The position numbers were made by a program, and so were the translations under genes. Below are positions 1 to 5,958 of a DNA stretch of 11,654 bases, one piece after another; the first letter of the stretch is position 1; each line of letters begins with the position of its first letter. The notes under the pieces are model-generated. The model was not told where the DNA came from and searched no databases. It saw only the letters and a program-made list of their open reading frames with translations. Origin of the DNA: Chloroflexi bacterium 13_1_40CM_68_21 (GTDB lineage: Bacteria > Chloroflexota > Limnocylindria > P2-11E); assembly GCA_001917735.1 (NCBI GenBank), contig MNEO01000033.1, positions 1 through 11,654 on the forward strand, in the 5' to 3' direction.

Positions 1-692
1 GTGGGAAGTTCGTGGTCTTCGACCTCGACGGCGGCGATGCCTTGGTCGTCTCGCTTCGGATGACGGGGAAGCTGCTGTACGGCGTCGACGACGTGGATGA
101 GCGGCACGTGCGGGGTCAGATCCTCTTCGACGATGGGACCGCGCTTCGTTTCTCAGACACGCGAAAGTTCGGGCGGATGGCGATCGTCGACGCGGCGGCG
201 TTGGAGAGACGAACGGCGCTGCGCCGTCCGAAGATGCCGCTGCATTCCTCGCTCGGGCAGGAGCCGCTCGCCCGCGGCTTCACCGTCGCCTGGCTTCGTG
301 CGCTCATCGGGCGCCGTCCGCGCGTGGCGATCAAAGTCCTGTTGCTCGACCAGCGCGCGATCGCCGGCATCGGCAACATCTACGCGATCGAGGCGCTATG
401 GCGCGCGCGCATCCATCCGCTGCGAAGGGCGGGATCGCTCCGCGCCGACGAGATCGAGCGTTTGCACGAGGCCATCCGCTGGGCGCTCCGGAAGGGCATC
501 CGCCTTGGCGGCGCGTCACGTCGCGATTACGTCGACGCTCGCGGCAACGAAGGCCGGATGCAGCGCGAGTTCCAGGTCTACGGTCGCGCCGGGGAACCCT
601 GCCCGAGGTGTGGCCGCCCGATCGTGCGCACCGTGGTCGGCGGCCGCGGCACATTCCACTGCCCGCGCTGTCAGCGCGCGCCACGCCTCTAG
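1..692 (+). CDS. mutM: Formamidopyrimidine-DNA glycosylase (Fpg/MutM), 5' end missing
   Basis: Bifunctional DNA glycosylase/AP lyase that removes oxidised purines such as 8-oxoguanine in base excision repair. The reading frame is open at the left edge, so roughly the first 55 residues, including the catalytic N-terminal proline, lie outside. Visible family marks: the GKF Lys (codon 6-8, equivalent to E. coli Lys57); RMTGKL with the intercalating Met; DTRKFG with the Arg and Phe of the same triad; the helix-two-turn-helix GIGNIYAIEAL with its DNA-binding Asn (codon 375-377); and a C-terminal zinc finger with Cys pairs at 600-602/609-611 and 660-662/669-671, 16 residues apart, carrying the conserved Arg (645-647) of the RGTFHC turn. 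The stop is TAG at 690-692. In many bacteria mutM lies near coaE; here three genes separate them. The identification is secure; only the true start is unknown. Confidence 0.96.
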   Translation, partial: GKFVVFDLDGGDALVVSLRMTGKLLYGVDDVDERHVRGQILFDDGTALRFSDTRKFGRMAIVDAAALERRTALRRPKMPLHSSLGQEPLARGFTVAWLRALIGRRPRVAIKVLLLDQRAIAGIGNIYAIEALWRARIHPLRRAGSLRADEIERLHEAIRWALRKGIRLGGASRRDYVDARGNEGRMQREFQVYGRAGEPCPRCGRPIVRTVVGGRGTFHCPRCQRAPRL

Positions 693-878
693 CCCGTTCC
701 GCGGCGCGGCCGCCGTCGCGCCGAGCGGTCTCGATGCTTTTCCATCAGATCGGACAGCCGCCCGGCCCGCGATATTTGTGCCCTCTCGAGCACGTCTTCA
801 GCCACCCGACGGCGATCCAGGCACGAGAGTCGCTTGGCTTGCAGGGCTCGGTGCCCGGCCGTCCAGCATGATTTCCAG
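693..878. other. Intergenic spacer mutM to methyltransferase gene
   Basis: This 186-base gap has no gene I can support. GGCGCG (703-708) and CGCGCC (717-722) could form a short hairpin after mutM, but no T-run follows, so terminator function is doubtful. I see no convincing promoter. Confidence 0.4.
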
Positions 879-1348
879 ATGAGCGTCTCGATCGCGGTCC
901 GTTCGCTCGTCTCGATCGTCGTCCTTCCTGGCGTGGCCGCGGCGCTCACCCCGTGGCTCTTCATCGATACACCGGCACGACCGGACGGCATCGCCTGGCT
1001 CGGCCTCCTGCCGCTCGGTTTTGGGCTCGCGCTATTCACCTGGTGCGTCGTGAGTTCGCAACGCGGGGTCGCGGGACGCTCGCGCCCTGGGACGCGCCGG
1101 GCCACTTCGTCGCGGCCGGACCCTATCGAGTGGTACGGAATCCGATGTACCTAGGCTTGGGCTCGATCGTCGTCGGAGAGGCGATCCTCTTCGGTTCGCC
1201 GTCGCTCCTCGGCTACCTCGCCGCGCTTGCCGCCGCGTGGCACCTGTTCGTCATCCTGTGGGAGGAACCGTCCCTGGAGCGGACGTTCGGTAACGAGTAC
1301 CGCGCCTACCGAGCGAGGATGCCGCGCTGGATTCCGCGGATCCCATGA
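879..1348 (+). pseudogene. Isoprenylcysteine/phospholipid methyltransferase-like membrane protein, frameshifted
   Basis: Small integral-membrane SAM-dependent methyltransferase of the ICMT/PEMT type; the substrate in bacteria is usually unknown. The N-terminal half is read from ATG 879: two hydrophobic segments (about residues 7-28 and 38-57) ending in TWCV. The C-terminal half is in another frame, from about 1049 to TGA 1346-1348: REFATRGRGTLAPWD, then GPYRVVRNPMYLG, a long hydrophobic hairpin, and the EEPSLERTFGNEYRAY...PRWIP ending that is diagnostic of the family. Joining the frames gives about 156 residues, a normal family length, and a continuous WCV-REFATRGRG junction. That junction needs one more base at 1049, as if GTCCGTGAG had lost a C. 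The first frame otherwise stops at TAG 1152-1154. No slippery heptamer is evident, so this is either an inactivating deletion or an assembly error. No clear Shine-Dalgarno; TTG 834 is an alternative start. Confidence 0.85.
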
Positions 1349-2401
1349 GCCCCGTTCTGTCCGGGCGCGGCGAAGCGCCTTGGCCGAAACGCGCGCGTCG
1401 CGAGCCCTGCCCGCCACTGTCCGGGCGGTAAGCGGCGCCTCGAAGCGTGACACCGCCGTAGACCACTCGACCAGGAAGAGCCGTCCCTCCGAACTTCGAT
1501 AGGCAACAGCTGCGCGACCGACGAGGTCGACGGCTTTAAAGGGATGCGCCAACGCCCATCGAGCGTGAACGACAAAGGTTCCCGCCTCGAGGAGCGAAAC
1601 CGTGTTCGACTCACGATCCGTCGCGACGATCCGGCCGTCGCCGTCCGTCCCGAGCAGGTGATCGACTGACGAGACCTCGGCTTTCCGCGAGATACGCCAG
1701 CCTCCGATCTCGAAGGCCGCGAGATGCCCCGTCGGGTACAGCCACATGACGTCTGCCCGAGGCGGCGAGACGCCACGCGCGACCTCACGCTCGGCTTCAA
1801 GAAAATAGAGCTGATCGCTTGATCGAACCGGGGTCAAGCCGAGAGGCAATTCGCGTCGGTCACGCGTTGGCCTGAGCTCGCCGTCGAACGCGCGGGCTTC
1901 GCCGGCCCAGAAGGACAGAAGCAAGCAGCCGCTCTCAAGCTCAATCGAGAGATCAGGCGTCGGCATCGTGATGGTGCCACGAAGGGTCCCTTCACCGACC
2001 GACAAGACCGGCGTTCGGCTTCGTTCAGGCTGAGACAGTGCGAGGAACTGCCCCGATCGCAGCGGTACGAAGCGATGCAGGTAAGTCGGAACCTTGATGG
2101 TCGTTTTGACCGCGAGATCCGTGGCGGAGACGCGATGCAGCGCATGGGTCGTTAGGACCCAGAGATCATTCCCGTCTCGCCACACATCGCGTAGGGAACC
2201 GCGGATGGTTCCTCCGCGCGAGACGGATCTGTTGTCGAGATCGACCTGCCGCAGTCGAGCTGAAGTCCCTCCAGTAGCGGCGCTGAACAGAAAAGCTGAG
2301 AACTTAGCCGCCCGGATCGCCGATAGAGCAGGGCCGTACCCCAACAACGTGGGAGGTTCTCCAAGCTGGATTTCGCGCTCCATGAAACGGATCGGCGACA
2401 C
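1151..2401 (-). CDS. Hypothetical beta-propeller-like protein
   Basis: I do not recognise a named family. The 416-codon frame starts at GTG 2401 (an in-frame TAG at 2416-2414 bounds it) or at ATG 2383, giving MEREIQLGEPPT. Residues about 25-324 are rich in short hydrophobic beta strands and turns recurring roughly every 40-50 residues (for example NDLWVLTTHALHRV, GQFLALSQPE, GCLLLSFWAGE, DQLYFLEAE, DGRIVATDRESNTVSLLEAG, EGRLFLVEW), as in WD40/YVTN/PQQ-type propellers. There is no convincing signal peptide or membrane segment and no catalytic motif. After residue 324 (base 1430) the translation becomes Arg/Ala-rich, and after residue 351 it is antisense to the methyltransferase gene. The real end may therefore be earlier, or a frameshift may be present. 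Third-position G+C looks lower than in uvrA or uvrB, hinting at an accessory gene. It faces away from the ABC-F gene across a short spacer. Confidence 0.6.
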   Translation of the reverse strand: MSPIRFMEREIQLGEPPTLLGYGPALSAIRAAKFSAFLFSAATGGTSARLRQVDLDNRSVSRGGTIRGSLRDVWRDGNDLWVLTTHALHRVSATDLAVKTTIKVPTYLHRFVPLRSGQFLALSQPERSRTPVLSVGEGTLRGTITMPTPDLSIELESGCLLLSFWAGEARAFDGELRPTRDRRELPLGLTPVRSSDQLYFLEAEREVARGVSPPRADVMWLYPTGHLAAFEIGGWRISRKAEVSSVDHLLGTDGDGRIVATDRESNTVSLLEAGTFVVHARWALAHPFKAVDLVGRAAVAYRSSEGRLFLVEWSTAVSRFEAPLTARTVAGRARDARVSAKALRRARTERGSWDPRNPARHPRSVGAVLVTERPLQGRFLPQDDEQVPRGGKRGEVAEERRRTEEDRLSDDDRAQA

Positions 2402-2446
2402 GACCGGCGGATGCTAAGACTGCCCGACGTGCGCGAACATTGAGGC

Positions 2447-4435
2447 GTGAGCGTCCTTTCCGTCCAAGCGGTCGCGAAACGGTTCGGCGAACGGCTGGTC
2501 TTCAGCGACACCTCGTTCCGCCTCGCACACGGCGACCGGGTTGGGCTCGTCGGCCCGAACGGCGTCGGTAAGACGACGCTCCTGCGGATCGCGGCGGGTC
2601 TCGAGACGGCGGATGCGGGGAATGTCGCGCTCGCCCGGGGCACGCGCATCGGCTTCCTCGAGCAGGAGGTGCTCGCGGACGCCGCTGGGACTATCGGGGA
2701 GCATGCGCGGGGCGCGGCGGCGCACCTCCGCGAGCTCGAAGCCGAAATGCGTGGATTGGAGCCTCGTCTTGCTACCGGTGACCAGGATCTCCTGGAGCAG
2801 TACGCCGACGTGCAGCACCGCTTCGATCACGCGGGCGGGTACGACTTCGACGCGACCGTCGGCCGTGTCCTCGCCGGCCTGGGGCTCGGCGTGATGCATG
2901 ACAGGGAAGTGCGCACGCTCTCAGGCGGGGAGCGCACGCGGCTCGGTCTCGCGCGACTCCTGCTCGAGGACCCCGATCTCCTGCTGCTCGACGAGCCGAC
3001 GAACCATCTCGATGTTGCGGCGCTCGAATGGCTGGAGCGATTCCTGATCGAGCAGGACGAAACCATCTTGGTCTCCTCGCACGACCGGTGGTTCCTCGAT
3101 CGCGTCACGAGCCGAACGCTTTCGTTCGAGCGCAACACCGTCGTCGAGTACCGCGGTGGTTATTCCTCGTACGCCCGGCAGCGCGCCGACCGCGACGCGG
3201 CGACGGAGAAGGCAGCGTCGCGGCAGGCGGAAGACATCGCGCGGACGGAGGAGTTCATTCGCCGCTACGGCGCGGGCCAGCGTTCGAAGGAAGCGCGTGG
3301 CCGGGCGAAGAAGCTGGCCCGCGTGGAGCGCATCGAGGCTCCGGAGCGTGCGCAGCAGCACGGCTGGAAGCTGGAGGCAGCCCACTTAGCCGGAGACACG
3401 GTCGTGCAGACGACCCCGCTCGCAGTCGGTTACGACGCGCCGCTCGTTCGCACGGGCATGTTGCGCATCGCCCGCGACGCGCGTATCGCGGTCGTTGGGC
3501 CGAACGGGGCCGGGAAGACCACCTTGGTGCGCACGCTCGTTGGCGATCTCACCGCGCTCGAGGGTTACGTGCAGTCCGCGCCGACCGCGCGCGTTGGTTT
3601 CCTCGCGCAGGCGCAGCTGGAGTTGGGCGGCGATGACACCGTGCTCGACGCGATGAAGGTGGCGAGCGGAATGAACGACGCGGATGCTCGAGACCATCTC
3701 GCGCGCTTCCTCTTCCGCGGTGAGGACGTGTTCAAAAGCGTCGGCGTCCTGTCGGGCGGAGAGCGTTCGCGACTCGCGCTCGCGCGACTGGCGGCACGCC
3801 ACGCGAATCTTCTTGTATTGGACGAACCGACGAATCACCTCGATCTTCTCGCTCGCGAACAGCTGGAGGCAGTCCTGAGCGGATTCGAGGGCGCACTCCT
3901 ATTCGTCAGCCACGACCGCTACTTCATCGACAAGCTCGCTACGGAGATCTGGCCCATTGAGGATGGAATGCTGAAGCGCTTCGAGGGCAACTGGTCCGGC
4001 CTCCAACGCCTCCGGGCCAGCGGCGGCGAGCTGCCCATGCCGAAGATCGAGGCGCCGCGGGAGGGCGGCGAGCCGGGTTTCGCGCGAGCCGCGGGCCCTG
4101 GGACCCGCGCCGAGAAGCGGGGTACGTCCCAGGAGGCAGAGCGGCGCGGGAGGGTGCGGCGAGCGCGAGGCCCCGAGCCGCCCAGGACCCGCGGCGCCGC
4201 CAGGTCGGGCGCGCGGGCATCGGCACCGAGGAAGCTCGAGGGGCTGCGGGCGCTGGAGGCCCGGATCGAGGCCATGGAGCTTCAGCTCCGCCAGCTTCAG
4301 GAGAAGGTCAGCCAGATCGCGCAGAGCGGGAATTACATGGAGACGCGGCGGGTCGGCGAAGAATACGCGTCGCTCGAGCGCGATCTGCGGTCGCTGTACG
4401 ACGAGTGGGCGAAAGCGAGCGAGAAGAGCGAGTGA
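2447..4435 (+). CDS. ABC-F family ATPase (Uup/EttA-like, ribosome-associated)
   Basis: A 662-residue soluble protein with two ABC ATPase domains and no membrane segment, typical of ABC-F factors that act on ribosomes rather than transport. Domain 1: Walker A GPNGVGKT (36-43), signature LSGGERTR (158-165), Walker B LLLLDEPTNHLD and SHDRWFLD. The inter-domain linker (about 236-300) is charged and helical. Domain 2: Walker A GPNGAGKT (351-358), signature LSGGERSR (435-442), LLVLDEPTNHLD and SHDRYFID. Both catalytic Glu residues (DEP) are intact. Residues about 530-597 form a low-complexity Arg/Gly/Ala/Pro linker, and 597-660 is a coiled coil like the DNA/RNA-binding C-terminal domain of Uup. GTG 2447 is forced as the start because an in-frame TGA lies at 2441-2443; GAGG at 2442-2445 is too close to be a normal ribosome site. 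Its stop overlaps the coaE start. Whether it is a Uup, EttA or antibiotic-resistance-type member cannot be told from sequence alone. Confidence 0.95.
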   Translation: MSVLSVQAVAKRFGERLVFSDTSFRLAHGDRVGLVGPNGVGKTTLLRIAAGLETADAGNVALARGTRIGFLEQEVLADAAGTIGEHARGAAAHLRELEAEMRGLEPRLATGDQDLLEQYADVQHRFDHAGGYDFDATVGRVLAGLGLGVMHDREVRTLSGGERTRLGLARLLLEDPDLLLLDEPTNHLDVAALEWLERFLIEQDETILVSSHDRWFLDRVTSRTLSFERNTVVEYRGGYSSYARQRADRDAATEKAASRQAEDIARTEEFIRRYGAGQRSKEARGRAKKLARVERIEAPERAQQHGWKLEAAHLAGDTVVQTTPLAVGYDAPLVRTGMLRIARDARIAVVGPNGAGKTTLVRTLVGDLTALEGYVQSAPTARVGFLAQAQLELGGDDTVLDAMKVASGMNDADARDHLARFLFRGEDVFKSVGVLSGGERSRLALARLAARHANLLVLDEPTNHLDLLAREQLEAVLSGFEGALLFVSHDRYFIDKLATEIWPIEDGMLKRFEGNWSGLQRLRASGGELPMPKIEAPREGGEPGFARAAGPGTRAEKRGTSQEAERRGRVRRARGPEPPRTRGAARSGARASAPRKLEGLRALEARIEAMELQLRQLQEKVSQIAQSGNYMETRRVGEEYASLERDLRSLYDEWAKASEKSE

Positions 4436-5055
4436 CGGCGTTTGTGATCGGGCTCACCGGACCGATGGGGGCGGGGAAGTCCACTGTCGGCGCGATGCTG
4501 CGCGAGCTCGGCGCCAAGGTGCTCGACGCCGACGCGCTGGTGCACGACGAGCAGCTGCGCGGGACGGTGGGCTACAGCGCGATCGTCCAGCAGTTTGGAA
4601 CCAAGGTCCTCGGCGAGGACAAGGAGATCGACCGAACGAAGCTCGCGGCCGAGGTCTTCGGCGACCCGATGAAGCTGCAGCGGCTCGAGCGCATCCTCCA
4701 CCCGAGGGTGATCGCGCGCGTCCTCGAGGCCCGATCGATGCTGCCGGACGACGCGGTGCTCGTCGTTGAAGCGATCAAGCTCCTCGAAGGCGATCTCCGA
4801 AAGGCCTGCGACCGAATATGGGTGGTCGTCGCGCCGCGCGAAGCGATGATCGATCGTCTTGCAGCCCGCGGCATGCGCCCCCGCGAAGCTGAGCTCCGAC
4901 TCGCCCAGCAGCTCAGCGAGGATCGCTTCCGCGCGGCCGCGGATACGGTCATCGTGAACGACGGCGACCGCGATCGGACTCGCGAGCGAGTGCGCGACGC
5001 CTGGACCGAGCTCAGCCGCTCTAGGGCGAGATCTTCTCCGGGATCTGGATCTTGA
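4432..5055 (+). CDS. coaE: Dephospho-CoA kinase
   Basis: Catalyses the last step of coenzyme A synthesis, ATP-dependent 3'-phosphorylation of dephospho-CoA, in the cytoplasm. From GTG 4432 the product is 207 residues, normal for CoaE. It begins FVIGLTGPMGAGKST with the P-loop at residues 10-18, followed by GAKVLDADALVH with the DAD motif (32-34) of the active site. ILHPRV, the VVEAIKLLEG strand, the lid segment RLAARGM and the QLSEDRF...ADTVIVNDG ending also match the family. I chose GTG 4432 because translation upstream of it is the ABC-F coding sequence in another frame. The GTG overlaps the ABC-F stop as GTGA (4432-4435), so translational coupling is likely. The last 35 bases are antisense to the end of cpaB; the terminal Ser/Arg/Gly tail (SRARSSPGSGS) lies in that overlap and looks unconserved. 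Confidence 0.95.
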   Translation: MTAFVIGLTGPMGAGKSTVGAMLRELGAKVLDADALVHDEQLRGTVGYSAIVQQFGTKVLGEDKEIDRTKLAAEVFGDPMKLQRLERILHPRVIARVLEARSMLPDDAVLVVEAIKLLEGDLRKACDRIWVVVAPREAMIDRLAARGMRPREAELRLAQQLSEDRFRAAADTVIVNDGDRDRTRERVRDAWTELSRSRARSSPGSGS

Positions 5056-5809
5056 ACTCCGGTTGGATCGTCCGGAACGTCGCTCCGGTTGTGCCCGTCG
5101 CGCGGTCGTCCTTCGGGCCACGCAAAAGCAGCTGCAGCTGACCGCCGGACGCGGTGAGGAACCCGATCCGTTCCGCCGTCGCCGCATCGGTGCGGATGAC
5201 GTACACGGAAAGGGTCCGTGCCAGGATCGGCACACGCTCGAGAACGATCCGCGCGGACACGTCCGCGCTGTTCCGCTGCGGCTGGGGGTTGACCAGGTAC
5301 TTGTCGGGCGTGAAGGTGATCGTGTACAGGACGTCGACGATGTCGCCGGGCAGGATCGCTCCGCCGGCGGCCTGGGCGTCAGCGACCGTGATCGACATCG
5401 CCCGGTAGTTGGGCGAGCCCGGGTTGGGCGCGCCGTTGGCCCCGATGGCCTCCGCGGGAATCACGACGAACGCGGCCCCGTTCGGGCCGGCCAGTCGGCT
5501 GGGCAGGATCGGCTCCCCAGCGGAGATGGACACGAGTGTGATCCTGCCGACGACCTGCGCACTGTCCTGGATCGCCGTCGTCGGCACCGCGTCGGTGTTC
5601 ATCTTGACCAGCTTGATGTCCGCCGGAGTGATCTGCGTCTTCCCCGGGATGTCGCGGGCGGCGACAACGACCTGGCTGGTTGGGATCGGGGCGGGGGCTT
5701 CGGACTTCTGGGTCTGCGCATAGAAGAAGGTCGCCACCCCGGCGCCTAGCGCGAACAACATCCCCACGATGAGCACGAGCCGGGCACGGCGACGCGAACG
5801 ATCTTCCAC
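5021..5809 (-). CDS. cpaB: Flp/Tad pilus assembly protein CpaB/RcpC-like (SAF domain)
   Basis: Cell-envelope protein of the Tad/Flp type IV pilus machinery. The 262-residue product has a basic N-terminus (RSRRRAR) and one membrane anchor at about 10-30. A SAF domain follows at about 44-107 (VVVAARDIPGKTQITPADIK...VVGRITLVSISAGEPIL), then an RcpC-type region at 136-230: YRAMSITVADAQAAGG, LPGDIVDVLYTI, ERVPILARTLSVYVI and AERIGFLTASGGQLQLLLRG. The start is GTG 5809, supported by a purine-rich ribosome site (GGAAGGA, plus-strand 5814-5820) six bases upstream, the clearest one in the window. The stop is TAG 5023-5021, inside the end of coaE. No other pilus gene is present, so cpaB is either detached from its cluster or a solo copy. 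It is divergent from the uvr operon, and whether the shared spacer co-regulates them is unknown. The family call is strong; the exact symbol could be rcpC. Confidence 0.9.
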   Translation of the reverse strand: MEDRSRRRARLVLIVGMLFALGAGVATFFYAQTQKSEAPAPIPTSQVVVAARDIPGKTQITPADIKLVKMNTDAVPTTAIQDSAQVVGRITLVSISAGEPILPSRLAGPNGAAFVVIPAEAIGANGAPNPGSPNYRAMSITVADAQAAGGAILPGDIVDVLYTITFTPDKYLVNPQPQRNSADVSARIVLERVPILARTLSVYVIRTDAATAERIGFLTASGGQLQLLLRGPKDDRATGTTGATFRTIQPEFKIQIPEKISP

Positions 5810-5813
5810 TCTT

Positions 5814-5820
5814 TCCTTCC
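5814..5820 (-). promoter_or_regulatory. Ribosome binding site of cpaB
   Basis: On the minus strand GGAAGGA lies six bases before GTG 5809, inside a longer purine run. It is a near-ideal Shine-Dalgarno sequence and fixes the cpaB start. Most other genes here lack one. Confidence 0.7.
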
Positions 5821-5929
5821 TCTACCGCGCGACTGGCCGCGAACTGTAGCAAGCGATGACAAGTGAACGGGAGTCGAACCGGTGTTGATGCGCGACAATG
5901 GGACTAGGTTCGGGGAGCGCGATGGTACC

Positions 5930-5943
5930 AGAACGTCTGTTCT
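5930..5943. promoter_or_regulatory. LexA (SOS/Cheo-type) operator in front of uvrB
   Basis: The 14 bases are a perfect inverted repeat AGAAC-GTCT-GTTCT. The core GAAC-N4-GTTC is the binding site of Gram-positive-type LexA, known from Bacillus and Actinobacteria, where uvr genes are classic SOS targets. It lies 15 bases before the preferred uvrB start at 5959. TAGAAT at 5943-5948 touches it and resembles a -10 box, so a bound repressor would block transcription or early translation. No convincing -35 element is visible. The match is seen directly; LexA binding is inferred. Confidence 0.75.
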
Positions 5944-5950
5944 AGAATGA

Positions 5951-5957
5951 AGGCAGG
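5951..5957 (+). promoter_or_regulatory. Probable ribosome binding site deciding the uvrB start
   Basis: AGGCAGG sits directly before ATG 5959 (the first AGG is five bases away), whereas ATG 5947 has only the SOS box upstream and no purine-rich site. This favours 5959 as the uvrB start. Confidence 0.45.
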
Positions 5958-5958
5958 T

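Noticed and set aside
331..684. Long antisense and alternate-frame open frames over mutM, ABC-F, uvrB and uvrA.
   Set aside because: They are Arg/Ala/Ser-rich shadows of well-identified genes, expected in GC-rich DNA, with no recognisable motif.
703..722. GGCGCG/CGCGCC hairpin after mutM as a terminator.
   Set aside because: The stem is only six pairs and is not followed by a T-run; such hairpins are common by chance at this G+C.
689..1105. Minus-strand open frame of 138 codons across the mutM/methyltransferase spacer.
   Set aside because: It overlaps the methyltransferase N-terminal half, has no family signature, and its composition is that of an antisense shadow.
2466..2486. GTTC-GGC-GAAC palindrome near the start of the ABC-F gene as an SOS site.
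   Set aside because: The half-sites are in the wrong order and spacing for GAAC-N4-GTTC, and they lie in conserved coding sequence (KRFGER).
4070..4240. A compensated frameshift pair in the Arg/Gly-rich linker of the ABC-F protein.
   Set aside because: Translating the other two frames gave no more family-like sequence, and the linker between domain 2 and the coiled coil is naturally variable.
5861..5887. Minus-strand GGTTCGACTCCCGT resembles a tRNA T-arm.
   Set aside because: One stem pair mismatches, and no matching 5' acceptor strand or anticodon arm is found at the right distance. It is better explained by the cluster of GAAC/GTTC half-sites.
5885..5913. TTGATG (5885-5890) as a -35 element for uvrB.
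   Set aside because: No acceptable -10 hexamer lies 16-18 bases downstream.
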